Source of the DNA: Rhizobiaceae bacterium
Lineage (GTDB): Bacteria; Pseudomonadota; Alphaproteobacteria; Rhizobiales; Rhizobiaceae
Direction: 5' to 3'
Length of the DNA: 64,000 nucleotides
Assembly (NCBI GenBank): GCA_025698895.1
Contig: JAILWO010000005.1
Span: 1 to 64,000, forward strand
The notes beneath the pieces are model-generated. The model was not told the origin of the DNA and searched no databases. It worked only from the letters and a program-made list of their open reading frames with translations. Position numbers and translations under genes: made by a program. Below, one piece after another: positions 28,427 through 36,897 of the stretch (the first letter of the stretch is position 1; each line of letters starts with the position of its first letter).

Positions 28427-29476
28427 CTATTCAACGATGACGTCGCGAGTCAGGAGTTCAGTCTCCATGAAACGCAGCGTGCGTAGGTCAATCGACACAT
28501 AGATCTGCAGCCGGGCATGCGTGTGGACCCAGGTTTCGAGTTCGGTCGGAGTAATGTCGTCGTCCTTATCTCGCAGTTCGGCCTCGTCGACATAACGCAG
28601 CCGCGCGGCGAGGATCGAGTTTGCGTGGAGGATGAGTCCGATCTTGGTGTCATCGATGGCCGCGACGTCGTACCCGTCTACGCTGACAATTTCATCGAGC
28701 TTGGCCCCCAGTACGGAGACGTCGGACAAGGAGCCGTAGTAGACGAATTCCAGCAAATCCAAGTCGCTCTCGATAGCTTCAATCAGTTGTTCATCGAAAT
28801 CGGGCGCTGCGAAGATCTCGTCGGCTATCGCTTCGAGATCCCCTCCGCCTTCTGCGGTCGCGGCGGCCAGGACATCCTCTAGTGTCTCCAGGGGGAGAAG
28901 CGTATCGTGCTCTCCTGCAGCCTTGCGGAGAGCTGCATCGCCGCTCACCACGTACATCGATATCTCATTGCTATTGCAGTAGCGGGCGAGCGCCTCGACG
29001 ATGAAGGCGTCCGGGAATTCCTTACTGCCGCGATGATCAAATGGCGGGCGGCCGTCGAAGTAGCGATCGAACACGATCCGAGCTGGAACCTCTAGCGCCA
29101 GCACGGAATGGCTGCGGAAGCGTTTGACCAGCACGTCAACGAAGCCTGCCCAGGCCTTCTCGCCGAGAGCTGAACCGTCGACATCCCTGACTGTGACGTT
29201 GTCCTCACCAGTGAGCTGCGCGATCCGGTTAAAATCCCGGACCAGCCGCTTGGCCTCCGCGGCCATGGCGACTGCGGTTTCCTTTAGCTGTCGGTGAATT
29301 TCGGTCAGTGTGATGTCGGTTGTATGCAGGACGACGCGCCCGTCCTCGATCTGCTTGGCGAGCAGCGCGAAAGGTGTGTTCGAGATGTTGAACGCGGCCC
29401 GACGATAGACCTCTGTGTCGAGGAACACGTGGCGTGTTCGCAACGGCTCAGTCGGATTTCGAACGGGTTTTCCCAT
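28427..29476 (-). CDS. PIN-domain (DUF4935-like) protein
   Basis: The 349-aa product has a PIN-like nuclease domain in its first ~190 residues: the first Asp at residue 20 (HVFLDTEVYRRA), TLTEIHRQLKE near 57, FPDAFIVEALARY, and MYVVSGDAALRKA. The remaining ~150 residues are acidic and may bind a partner. DUF4935 proteins are predicted RNases found in defence islands. It is transcribed towards DrmC, so it is not in the DISARM operon. No antitoxin lies next to it. Confidence 0.75.
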   Translation of the reverse strand: MGKPVRNPTEPLRTRHVFLDTEVYRRAAFNISNTPFALLAKQIEDGRVVLHTTDITLTEIHRQLKETAVAMAAEAKRLVRDFNRIAQLTGEDNVTVRDVDGSALGEKAWAGFVDVLVKRFRSHSVLALEVPARIVFDRYFDGRPPFDHRGSKEFPDAFIVEALARYCNSNEISMYVVSGDAALRKAAGEHDTLLPLETLEDVLAAATAEGGGDLEAIADEIFAAPDFDEQLIEAIESDLDLLEFVYYGSLSDVSVLGAKLDEIVSVDGYDVAAIDDTKIGLILHANSILAARLRYVDEAELRDKDDDITPTELETWVHTHARLQIYVSIDLRTLRFMETELLTRDVIVE

Positions 29477-29694
29477 CGCTAGCTACCAATGCTCCGATTA
29501 GCGAACAGAGATATCCGGAGCGGCAACCTACAATGCATTCACGCACGGCGTCGTCCTCTTCCTGTCGCCTCGGGCAACTCCAAGTCGTCTATGGGATTGG
29601 ACGCCCTACTGCGCCAGCCATGCGGTCTGTATTAACGATGGGTCGAAACGACACGAGACCGAACGTGACCGCGCAGCTGGCGACGTGTGCGTCG
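29477..29694. other. intergenic region upstream of the PIN gene
   Basis: This 218-nt gap between the PIN start and the E1 stop holds no convincing gene. It must contain the PIN promoter and the end of the Ubl operon. I found no clear terminator hairpin. Confidence 0.4.
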
Positions 29695-31044
29695 TTACGC
29701 ACCGCTCCAGAGCGAGTGAACCAGACGGCGAGCGTCATCATCTGCGCAGAATTCGCAGTCCGGCACCCGCGGTCGCAGCCGCCGGAGGCGGCCAATGGGG
29801 GCTCGCCAGGGGTCGACCGTCCAATAGTTGGTTACCGCCGCGCGATGATTGGACCTCAAGAGCTCGATCACGAGCAACACGCCCGCCAACGCCGACACAA
29901 AGGCAAATGGCGCCAACACCTGCCGCCCCTCGGGCGTGAGCAGCGCTTGCGCGCTGCATAGCTCCTTGAACAGCGTATCGTAGGCCTTGCCGACGATCGC
30001 GCCCATCTCAACCGAAGGATGGGACTTGGCGATCCGCGCTGCCGCGTCGGCTGTGATGAATCCTTCCCGAACCATCTCGATGTCGATGCCGAGTCCCTCG
30101 GCGATGGACCGTTCACGCGCGTGCTCGTCGGGAACGTGACGATAGATGCAGGCGAGGCAGGCTCCATCGGTCGGCTGGCTATGGCTGTGGACGATGACCG
30201 CGCGCGCATCGGTCGTTGACGCGTCGATAACCCGCCGCGGAATTTCCTTCTGCAACGACCGTCGCGCCCGGCGGCTGTCCACCGTCACGATCGCGGTGTC
30301 GACGAGCCCTGTCCTGGCAACGAGCTCACCGAATGTGCATACATGCGGCACCAGCTTCAGCTCGGGGAAATCCGCCTGGGCAGCTTGTGCCAGGGTCGGC
30401 GCTTTCGGCAAATTGACGTCATCGTTGGTGAAATAGAGGCAACGATTGGGGTTGCCCTCCCCAACGACCTTCGGGTCGACAATCGGCAACGTGCCGCGAA
30501 CCTGCACATGTCGGAGCGCTCGCAGAAAGCCGTTCCCAACGGCACCGCCGCCGACCAGTACCGCACCGGAAATATCGACGGGCGTGGTGAGACTGCCCTC
30601 GGGGATGCCAAGCTCGGCAAAGTCCACCGACAGCGGAAGACCAAGACGTGGCAGGCTCGATGAGCTGATGACCCGATGCAGCGCAGCGGCTGCAATGTGG
30701 CATGCGGCGAGCGCCGTTAGCAGCGGATGAACATCTTCATCTAGGTGACGCAGCGGCTCTACATCGACGATAACGCCACGTCGATTCAGCGATGCATATA
30801 GATGTGGTCCGGGCGTCGCAGGCTCTGCGGGTCCGAGCACCAGCTCGAGATCCGGCTTACCCTGACTCGGGCGCGCCGCATGGATGGTGCGCTCAAGCAG
30901 ATCCTCAACTTCGCCAGCTGCAGCGGCAAGGCCTGGAGCGGCCGTCACGAGGACCGTCCTGTCGAGACGCTCGGCGGCATCCGCTTCATCGATCCCGAGG
31001 AGCGAGGCCAACATGCGCGCATTTTCCTGACCGACAGTGGTCAT
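29695..31044 (-). CDS. E1-like ubiquitin-activating enzyme (ThiF/UBA fold)
   Basis: Start ATG 31044 overlaps the JAB stop (TGATG); the frame runs upstream to 31206 but that part lies inside the JAB gene. The 449-aa product has an N-terminal ~150-residue domain, then an adenylation core with the nucleotide-binding loop GGGAVG at 165-170, Asp190 (PIVDPKVVG), and the NPNR motif. C-terminal CLAC (C296, C299) and CEFC pairs could bind zinc or include a transthiolation Cys. E1 enzymes adenylate the C-terminal glycine of the Ubl and pass it on as a thioester to the E2. Confidence 0.87.
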   Translation of the reverse strand: MTTVGQENARMLASLLGIDEADAAERLDRTVLVTAAPGLAAAAGEVEDLLERTIHAARPSQGKPDLELVLGPAEPATPGPHLYASLNRRGVIVDVEPLRHLDEDVHPLLTALAACHIAAAALHRVISSSSLPRLGLPLSVDFAELGIPEGSLTTPVDISGAVLVGGGAVGNGFLRALRHVQVRGTLPIVDPKVVGEGNPNRCLYFTNDDVNLPKAPTLAQAAQADFPELKLVPHVCTFGELVARTGLVDTAIVTVDSRRARRSLQKEIPRRVIDASTTDARAVIVHSHSQPTDGACLACIYRHVPDEHARERSIAEGLGIDIEMVREGFITADAAARIAKSHPSVEMGAIVGKAYDTLFKELCSAQALLTPEGRQVLAPFAFVSALAGVLLVIELLRSNHRAAVTNYWTVDPWRAPIGRLRRLRPRVPDCEFCADDDARRLVHSLWSGA

Positions 31045-31490
31045 CAGCAAATCTCCAACAGGGTCGCGCCGGACGCTTCTTCCCAGTGGTTTCCAGTCGA
31101 CAGGACGTAGGTCGCCGCGAGGTCCAAGAAATTGTCGACCGTCGCCTCTTGAGCAAACCGCGGCAGCACCAGCGACAGGGCGCCCGCATGTCGAATGATC
31201 GCCCAATCATCGTCAGCTTCGGAGTGGAAGGCCCGGCCGGGATGGGAGTGAACCTGGGCGAGCACGCGCAGGCGTTTTCCGCGCAGATGCCCAAACAGCA
31301 GCTGCATGCTCGGGCCGTCGAAGTAGAACTGGTCGGCCCGCGTCCGTTGTCGCGGTTCGTAGAGTTCCTCGATGCGGCCGGCTCCGCGGCCGAGCCAGAG
31401 CACGGCCCGTTCGTGGCCGATGCGCCCGCCGTCCTGCAGTCGCTCGATGGTCGCCGCCACCACGTCTCGTCCGACTTTCATCCGGCTCAT
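31044..31490 (-). CDS. JAB/MPN metalloprotease, Ubl-processing enzyme
   Basis: ATG 31490 overlaps the E2 stop as ATGA; a longer frame from 31517 is less likely. The 148-aa protein has a complete JAMM zinc site: Glu27 (GHERAVLW), His81 and His83 in QVHSHPG, Ser90 and Asp93 (FHSEADDD). It should cut the Ubl C-terminus to expose its glycines and possibly remove conjugated Ubl. It is third in the Ubl-E2-JAB-E1 operon. Confidence 0.9.
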   Translation of the reverse strand: MSRMKVGRDVVAATIERLQDGGRIGHERAVLWLGRGAGRIEELYEPRQRTRADQFYFDGPSMQLLFGHLRGKRLRVLAQVHSHPGRAFHSEADDDWAIIRHAGALSLVLPRFAQEATVDNFLDLAATYVLSTGNHWEEASGATLLEIC

Positions 31491-31933
31491 CCGACCGCCC
31501 TCTTCCAACCGCGCCATAGCTGTTCGAGGATGCCCAGCAGGTCCATCCCCGGCTTGCCGCGATAGCCATCCCAGCGTTCCCCCAGGTGGCTGGGATGGGT
31601 GTGGAACTCGCGTGAGCCGCGCATGCAGACAAACGGTCGGCCAGTCGAAGGATGGGCGCTGCCGTTGAAGATGCTGCCCACATTGGGCGGGGCCGACCTC
31701 AGATAGGCCCCGCTCGCCGACAGCAATTCGATCGAAGGGGGCAGGTCATTCCACTGGTCGCACAGCATGCGAACGCGCAACGGCTCCGCCTTCGAGTGTC
31801 CGAAGACGATATCGAGGATCGGGTACTCCGTGGAGACGACCGTCCAGGCGCGGTGGGCGACGGTCCGGGCACTCAAGCGGCCGACGTCGCCCTCGAACTT
31901 GGCGCGCGAAAGCTGCTCAAGCACCGCCGCCAC
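31487..31933 (-). CDS. E2-like conjugating protein
   Basis: The 148-aa product has a candidate catalytic Cys103 in AHPSTGRPFVCMRG, followed by EFHTHPSHLGERWDGYR. The order (HP, then Cys, then His-rich H-T-H-P-S-H and a C-terminal helix with LLGILEQLWRGW) fits the divergent bacterial E2-like family that accompanies multi-ubiquitin genes. It starts with GTG 31933 and overlaps the Ubl gene by 17 nt. It would accept the Ubl from E1 and transfer it to a target. Confidence 0.8.
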   Translation of the reverse strand: MAAVLEQLSRAKFEGDVGRLSARTVAHRAWTVVSTEYPILDIVFGHSKAEPLRVRMLCDQWNDLPPSIELLSASGAYLRSAPPNVGSIFNGSAHPSTGRPFVCMRGSREFHTHPSHLGERWDGYRGKPGMDLLGILEQLWRGWKRAVG

Positions 31934-32624
31934 CCTCGCGCGGGCCCCACTCGAGCTCGACCCTGCCGGCCAGGCTGTTCTGGGTGAAGCTGCGATCGGG
32001 ATTGATGTCGCGCCCTCCGACGGTCACGACCCAGTCGGTCGTGTCCGTCAGGTCCAGTTTGGCGGCGGCGCGCGCCAGGACCTGCTTCACCACAGTAACC
32101 GGGGGCACGCGCAGCGCGCCTTCTTCCGGGAAGGTGCCGCTGGTCGTGAACACCGTCACCTCGACAAGCTCGTGCGGGGCGTTGGGACGCGTGCGCAGGT
32201 GCTCGACGGCTTTGCCGGCCAGCGAGACCGTCCCGCCGCTCGACAGGACGATGTCGGGCTCGCCGGCGCGCTCCAGCACCAGTTCGCGATCCGGTGGCAT
32301 GGCGATGAGGCCGACCAGCAGGTCGACCGGGATCGTCTCATTGCCCCAGACCTGATCGATCTCATCGACGGTGAAGGAGAAGACCCGGTCGCTCTGCAAA
32401 GCGTAGAAGCGTGGGGTCTGGTAGTCACGCAGGTCGATCTCGGCGTCGAGCTCCACAAGCTGGGTCCGCCCCGCGGCAGCGAGAATGAGGCGGAAGTCGG
32501 ACGGCGGCTTCAACCCGCCACGCGTCAGAACCTCCCGGCCCGTCACGATCCTGTCGCGGGACGTCACCGGCGCGTCGTTCAAGAAATAGGCCTCGGAACG
32601 GGCCAGTTCGGCAGTAGCGCTCAT
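31917..32624 (-). CDS. three-domain ubiquitin-like protein (multi-ubiquitin)
   Basis: The 235-aa product shows three tandem beta-grasp-like units: ~11-78 (YFLNDAPV...REVLTRGGL), ~80-145 (VFSFTVDEIDQVWG...GKAVEHL), and ~153-227 (VEVTVFTTSG...ELEWGPRE). The C-terminus is GGGG-Ala at 231-235, so one residue must be removed to expose the glycines, a natural job for the downstream JAB enzyme. GGAG lies 8 nt upstream of ATG 32624. It is the first gene of the operon and is divergent from the Xre antitoxin gene. Confidence 0.87.
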   Translation of the reverse strand: MSATAELARSEAYFLNDAPVTSRDRIVTGREVLTRGGLKPPSDFRLILAAAGRTQLVELDAEIDLRDYQTPRFYALQSDRVFSFTVDEIDQVWGNETIPVDLLVGLIAMPPDRELVLERAGEPDIVLSSGGTVSLAGKAVEHLRTRPNAPHELVEVTVFTTSGTFPEEGALRVPPVTVVKQVLARAAAKLDLTDTTDWVVTVGGRDINPDRSFTQNSLAGRVELEWGPREGGGGA

Positions 32625-32640
32625 CGGTCAAATCTCCATG

Positions 32641-32754
32641 CTCGGGACTCTTGACGCCGTCCGCTCTTGGACTAAACTTCGATTCGAGTCCCACTATGGA
32701 CAGTCTATGGGTGGACTAATTTTGCCGTCAAGTCCAAAATGAGATCGGAGCACA
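32641..32754. promoter_or_regulatory. shared divergent control region with repeated GGACT elements
   Basis: Between the Ubl start (32624) and the antitoxin ATG (32755) I see related elements in both orientations: TTGGACTAA at 32667-32675, GAGTCCCA at 32686-32693, GTGGACTAA at 32711-32719, AAGTCCAA at 32730-32737, and GGGACTC at 32644-32650. The TTGGACT and AGTCCAA copies are exact reverse complements. This suggests multiple sites for the Xre-type antitoxin, which would then control both the toxin operon and the Ubl operon. Confidence 0.55.
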
Positions 32755-33150
32755 ATGGCTATGGGAGAAAGCTCTCCCGGTGCCCTAGCGGGCGCTGGGC
32801 AAACACGGATTCCTGTTGAATTGCAGGCCTTTTTTCGGATGGCAGAGCGATGGAACCTCTCCACCGACCAACAGATCACCCTCTTGGGGTCCCCGCCGCG
32901 CTCAACATTCTTTAAGTGGAAAAAGGAGGGAGGAGCCGTTCCCCCCGACACTGTCGAGCGCCTCTCTCACCTGCTGTCGATCTGGAAGGCCCTGCAAATT
33001 CTCTTCACTTCTGACCAGGCGAGCGACGCGTGGATGCACGCCCCAAATGACTTCTTCAACGGAGACAGCGCGCTGGACGTCATGCTCGGGGGAAAGGTGA
33101 TCGATATCTATGCTGTTCGGCGGTACCTCGATGCCCAGCGCGGTGGATGA
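32755..33150 (+). CDS. Xre/MbcA/ParS-type antitoxin (DUF2384) of RES toxin
   Basis: The 131-aa protein has an N-terminal helix-turn-helix-like region (LSTDQQITLLGSPPRSTFFKWKKEG) and a C-terminal DUF2384-type toxin-binding part (DVMLGGKVIDIYAVRRYLDAQRG). GGAG precedes ATG 32755. It is directly upstream of the RES gene, the classical Xre-RES arrangement. These antitoxins neutralise the toxin and repress the operon. Confidence 0.9.
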   Translation: MAMGESSPGALAGAGQTRIPVELQAFFRMAERWNLSTDQQITLLGSPPRSTFFKWKKEGGAVPPDTVERLSHLLSIWKALQILFTSDQASDAWMHAPNDFFNGDSALDVMLGGKVIDIYAVRRYLDAQRGG

Positions 33151-33850
33151 CTACCCCATCGTGCGCTTTGCCGCGAACGGCTACCGGCTGATCCCCTCGC
33201 GCTTCCCGCCGGTCTCGGTCTATCGCGACCTCGTCGCTCCCGAGCAGGTCGAAGCGCTGGTCGAAGTCGAGAACAAGACCAATCCTCGCCTGCGCCTGCA
33301 GGATCGCCTGATGGCGCGGCGCGAGGCGCCCAAGCTCGATTCGGCCATGCTGCAGAACTGGAACCTCGCTCCATTCACTTATGAGAATCCCGAGGGCACA
33401 ACGTTCTTTGCCCCCGAGCGATCGTGCCTCGAGCTCGCCGACACGCCCCAGACGGCGCTGGCGGTCTCGGTCGCGCGACGGTCGCGCTTCCTGTCTCGCA
33501 CAAAGCAAGCTGCGACCGGTCTCGACATGAGGATGTTGAAGACTCCCGTCGATGGCAGGTTCATCGACCTGCGCCAGGTGTCGGCCGAGCTTCCGCAAGA
33601 GCAACGTTGGTCATTGGGCGAAGCGGTCCCGCCCGATGTCGACGGCATTCTGTTTCGGCCGGCCGAGCGTCCCACGGCAACCGCGATTGCCGTCCTTAAG
33701 GGCCAGGTGCTCGCCCGATCGATTCAGACAACGCACTATCGCTTCGAATGGAACGGCGTTCGTATCGACAGGCTCTACGCCTTCGACGAGGAAGGGACTG
33801 TGCTACGCCCTGAGAGTCTGGCAGGAAAGGAAGAGGTTCTTGCTGCGTAG
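33131..33850 (+). CDS. RES-domain toxin (NAD+-targeting)
   Basis: Start ATG 33131 (within the antitoxin 3' end) gives a 239-aa protein beginning MPSAVDDYPIVRFA, close to normal RES toxin starts; ATG 33110 would add 7 residues. RES signatures include YRLIPSRFPPVSVYRDL near 18-34 and a C-terminal DGILFRPAERP / ATAIAVL block. Characterised Xre-partnered RES toxins degrade NAD+. The downstream small gene starts 11 nt before its stop, so toxin, zinc-ribbon-like protein and AddB/AddA are likely one transcript. Confidence 0.88.
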   Translation: MPSAVDDYPIVRFAANGYRLIPSRFPPVSVYRDLVAPEQVEALVEVENKTNPRLRLQDRLMARREAPKLDSAMLQNWNLAPFTYENPEGTTFFAPERSCLELADTPQTALAVSVARRSRFLSRTKQAATGLDMRMLKTPVDGRFIDLRQVSAELPQEQRWSLGEAVPPDVDGILFRPAERPTATAIAVLKGQVLARSIQTTHYRFEWNGVRIDRLYAFDEEGTVLRPESLAGKEEVLAA

Positions 33851-34223
33851 AATCGAAATCGTCCTCGGCTGGGCAAAATCCCTGTGGCGCGCGTTCTGGC
33901 CGCGCCGACCATCCAGTCCACGCCCCGCGCCCAATCAACCTTACGTGCCTCGGCCGCGGATTCGCGTGGCCCATTGGCGGGGAACCGGTTCAGCACCTCC
34001 GGGCCATTGGAACGCCTGTCACCCCTCCACCGAGCACATCTTCAAAGCCGAGCTGACGTGTCCGCGTGGCCACCGGCTGACGCTCAAGGGACATTCCATT
34101 AGCGAAGCGGGGGAAGTTCAGCCGAGTGTCGTTTGTCGGCATCCCGGTTGCGACTTCCACGAATTCGTCGTGCTCGACAACTGGGCGCAGCGTCGGGCCG
34201 TGCTGCCCGCGATGCCGCATTAG
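33840..34223 (+). CDS. small zinc-ribbon-like protein in helicase-nuclease operon (127 aa)
   Basis: TTG 33840 is preceded by GGAAGAGG and overlaps the RES stop by 11 nt. The first ~40 residues are basic and amphipathic (LRRIEIVLGWAKSLWRAFWPRR). The second half has metal-ligand-like residues: CHPSTEH, LTCPRGHRL, VVCRHPGCDFHEF. Four Cys and several His residues suggest one zinc site. I cannot name the family. Its position between the toxin and the AddB-like gene suggests an accessory role. Confidence 0.6.
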   Translation: MLRRIEIVLGWAKSLWRAFWPRRPSSPRPAPNQPYVPRPRIRVAHWRGTGSAPPGHWNACHPSTEHIFKAELTCPRGHRLTLKGHSISEAGEVQPSVVCRHPGCDFHEFVVLDNWAQRRAVLPAMPH

Positions 34224-34248
34224 CAGAGGTCGGGGCAACGAGAAGATC

Positions 34249-36897
34249 TTGGCCATCAAGCGTCACACCGTCATCGTCGAAGGCACCTTGGCGTTTCGCA
34301 TGCAGCGCGTCGCGGCGGCGCGTGCGGGAGACCACGGCCGCGATGTCGCGACCCTCCCCCTGCTGGCAGCACGCCTCGCGGGTGGCTTTACTCGACCCGC
34401 AGACCACGCCACCCTTGTTCCGATCGTTACTCGGGCGCTCTCCGAGCTCGCCTTTGAGGAGTTGGAGCCGGTCAAGACGCGACCGGGCATGGCGCGTGCT
34501 GTGCTTGCCAGCCTGGCGCGGATATGGGCTGCGGACATTCGGTTCGACGACCCGCGGTTTGCGAGCGCCCGTCTGAGCGATCTGGGGCGCATCGAGGCCT
34601 ACCTGCGCAGCCACATGCCTATGGGCGCGCTGCTGCCGCCCGATCTTCGCGACCGAGCGATCGCGGGCACGGGACGCGCCCGCGCCACGGTTGGCAATCT
34701 GCATTTCCACCGGCTGATTTCGATCGATCCGCTTTGGCGGCCGCTCATCACCGCCCTTGCCGCGGTTGTCGAAATCACCTGGGAGGCGCCGGGCACTCGC
34801 GATCGCAGCTGGTTTCCAGGCACGCTGCTCCACACGGCCACGCAGCCCTCCCAGAATCCGATCTGCGATGTCTGTGCCGATCCGCGCGCAGAGGTGGTCG
34901 AGGCGCTTCGCTGGGCTCGCGAGCTGTTGAGCGATGGCGTAACCCAAGCCTCGGACATTGCAATTACGAGCGCTGACCTCGGCGCGTGGGATGACCACAT
35001 GCTGGTGCTTGCTGCGGACGCTCAACTTCCCATTCATATGGCCAGCGGCGTTTCGGCCCTGAGCACACGTGCCGGCCAGGCCTGCGCGGCGCTCGCAGAC
35101 GTGATGATCAATGGCCTGTCGCAGGATCGCGTCCGCCGCCTGTCCTTGCTCTCGCCCTATCTGACGGAGGCACTTCCGGCTGACTGGATGAAGGGCATTC
35201 CCACCGAAGCGGGTCTATTCGAACCGGAGCATTGGGCCGGTAGTCTCGAGCCGCTGAGGCGCGCTGATGGATCCACCATCGCGGCAACCCTCATGCCCGT
35301 GCTGCATGACCTCGATGTCGGACCGGCAGCGGCGGTCAAGCTGGGGGAGACATTGCTGCGCGGCAAGAGCCTCGGGCTCTGGCGAGAAGCCCTTCGCTTG
35401 GGACCGGCAGCGGCAATGGAGATGACACTTACGTCACTGCGTATCGCCGACGAAAGCGATCCCGCCAACAACGTCGTCTGGGCAAGAGCGGCCGACCTCG
35501 TCGGCGCGCCGCGCATGCACATGCGCCTGCTCGGGCTATCGAGCAGAAGCTGGCCGCGCGCCGATGGGGTGGACCCGCTCCTGCCCGATCATGTCCTCAG
35601 CGGAAAAGACCTAGTTGACCTCTCCCGGCTTGAGCACGATCGGCTCGCCTTCGAGGTCCTTGTCGGTCACCCGGCCTCGCGCGCGACCTTGTCGCGCAGC
35701 AGACGCTCGGCCGAGGGTGCGTTCCTTGCCAAGAGCGCGTTGGTCCAACGGAAAGTCACGGAGCGTCCGCGTTCCCGGACCAGAACGCCGGAGCACGCAT
35801 TCAGCGAGGGGGATCGTCTGCTCGCGCGCACTGAGGATGCGCTCGATCTGCCGCGCATGCAGAGCGTTACCGTCTGCTGGACCGACTGGACGCACCGTCT
35901 GGAGCCCACGCCACATGACGGTGGGTTTCGGAAAGACCATCCGGCCGTTATTCGCGCACTGGGCATGCCGCAATCGGCCACTTCCCTGCGGCGCCTGCTG
36001 CGCGACCCGTTGGGCTTCGTTTGGGCGCGTGCTTTGGGGATGACAGCGCCCGAGCTTGCTGTGGAGCCGCTGCAGCTCGATCCCGTCACCTTCGGCGACC
36101 TGGTGCATGAGCTGCTTCGCCTCGCTGTCGAGCGCATCGAACCCACACCCGGCCTTGTCGGGGCAACACCAGAAGAAATCGACAATGCCCTTGACGCGGC
36201 AGCACGCGACGTCGCGGAGCGGTGGCCGCTGACCCAGGCGGTGCCACCTAGATTGTTGTGGCTGGACACAATCGAGGAGGCACGGCGGCGTGCTCGTCGC
36301 GGCCTCACGATCGATGAGCGCTTCGGTCCGGGCACCCGCAGCTTCAGCGAGGTGCCGTTCGGCGCCGCGGAATCGCCGGGTGAGCGTAGCGAACCTTGGG
36401 ACCAACGCCAGGAGATCGTGATCGGCCAGTCCGGCATTCGCCTGAAAGGCCGCATCGACCGTGTCGATGTGAAGCCCGACCGCCGCGGTGTGCGCATGTC
36501 CGACTACAAGACCGGCACGACACCGCGCAATTTGGGCGACGTGATCCTGAACGGTGGGGCGGAAGTTCAGCGCGCGCTCTACGCCATCACGATCAGGCAG
36601 CTCATCCCCGAAGCCAGCACCATCATCGCCCGTCTCGTCTACCTCGACACGATGGGTCCTCCGGCTGGCCTTGACGGCGACATCCTCGAGCGAGCGGAAG
36701 AGACAGCGCTGCGCTTCATCGACATCGCGGTCGAAGGCCTCAGAAATGGCATCGCCTATGCCGGACCAGATGCTTTTGCTGGCTACAACGACCTCAGAAT
36801 CGCACTGCCGGCAGCGCTCGACCGCTATCAGCGGAGGAAGCAGGAAGGGTTCAACGCCGCGCAGCAAAGGCTCGTGCCGCTTTGGGCGGAGCCATGA
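34249..36897 (+). CDS. AddB-like PD-(D/E)XK nuclease subunit
   Basis: From TTG 34249 the protein is 882 aa. The C-terminal ~250 residues form a RecB-type nuclease: LKGRIDRVDVKPDRRGVRMSDYKTG carries the Asp...Lys catalytic core. The N-terminal half resembles an inactive helicase scaffold of AddB type, with a LGLSSRSWPRADGVDPLLPD segment near the middle. No intact Walker A is seen. It overlaps the next gene by ATGA. With the downstream UvrD/AddA-like protein it would form a two-subunit helicase-nuclease. Confidence 0.83.
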   Translation: MAIKRHTVIVEGTLAFRMQRVAAARAGDHGRDVATLPLLAARLAGGFTRPADHATLVPIVTRALSELAFEELEPVKTRPGMARAVLASLARIWAADIRFDDPRFASARLSDLGRIEAYLRSHMPMGALLPPDLRDRAIAGTGRARATVGNLHFHRLISIDPLWRPLITALAAVVEITWEAPGTRDRSWFPGTLLHTATQPSQNPICDVCADPRAEVVEALRWARELLSDGVTQASDIAITSADLGAWDDHMLVLAADAQLPIHMASGVSALSTRAGQACAALADVMINGLSQDRVRRLSLLSPYLTEALPADWMKGIPTEAGLFEPEHWAGSLEPLRRADGSTIAATLMPVLHDLDVGPAAAVKLGETLLRGKSLGLWREALRLGPAAAMEMTLTSLRIADESDPANNVVWARAADLVGAPRMHMRLLGLSSRSWPRADGVDPLLPDHVLSGKDLVDLSRLEHDRLAFEVLVGHPASRATLSRSRRSAEGAFLAKSALVQRKVTERPRSRTRTPEHAFSEGDRLLARTEDALDLPRMQSVTVCWTDWTHRLEPTPHDGGFRKDHPAVIRALGMPQSATSLRRLLRDPLGFVWARALGMTAPELAVEPLQLDPVTFGDLVHELLRLAVERIEPTPGLVGATPEEIDNALDAAARDVAERWPLTQAVPPRLLWLDTIEEARRRARRGLTIDERFGPGTRSFSEVPFGAAESPGERSEPWDQRQEIVIGQSGIRLKGRIDRVDVKPDRRGVRMSDYKTGTTPRNLGDVILNGGAEVQRALYAITIRQLIPEASTIIARLVYLDTMGPPAGLDGDILERAEETALRFIDIAVEGLRNGIAYAGPDAFAGYNDLRIALPAALDRYQRRKQEGFNAAQQRLVPLWAEP

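Noticed and set aside
31046-31206. Upstream extension of the E1 gene to ATG 31206
   Set aside because: It would lie within the JAB gene; ATG 31044 makes a tight TGATG overlap and starts a more typical N-terminus.
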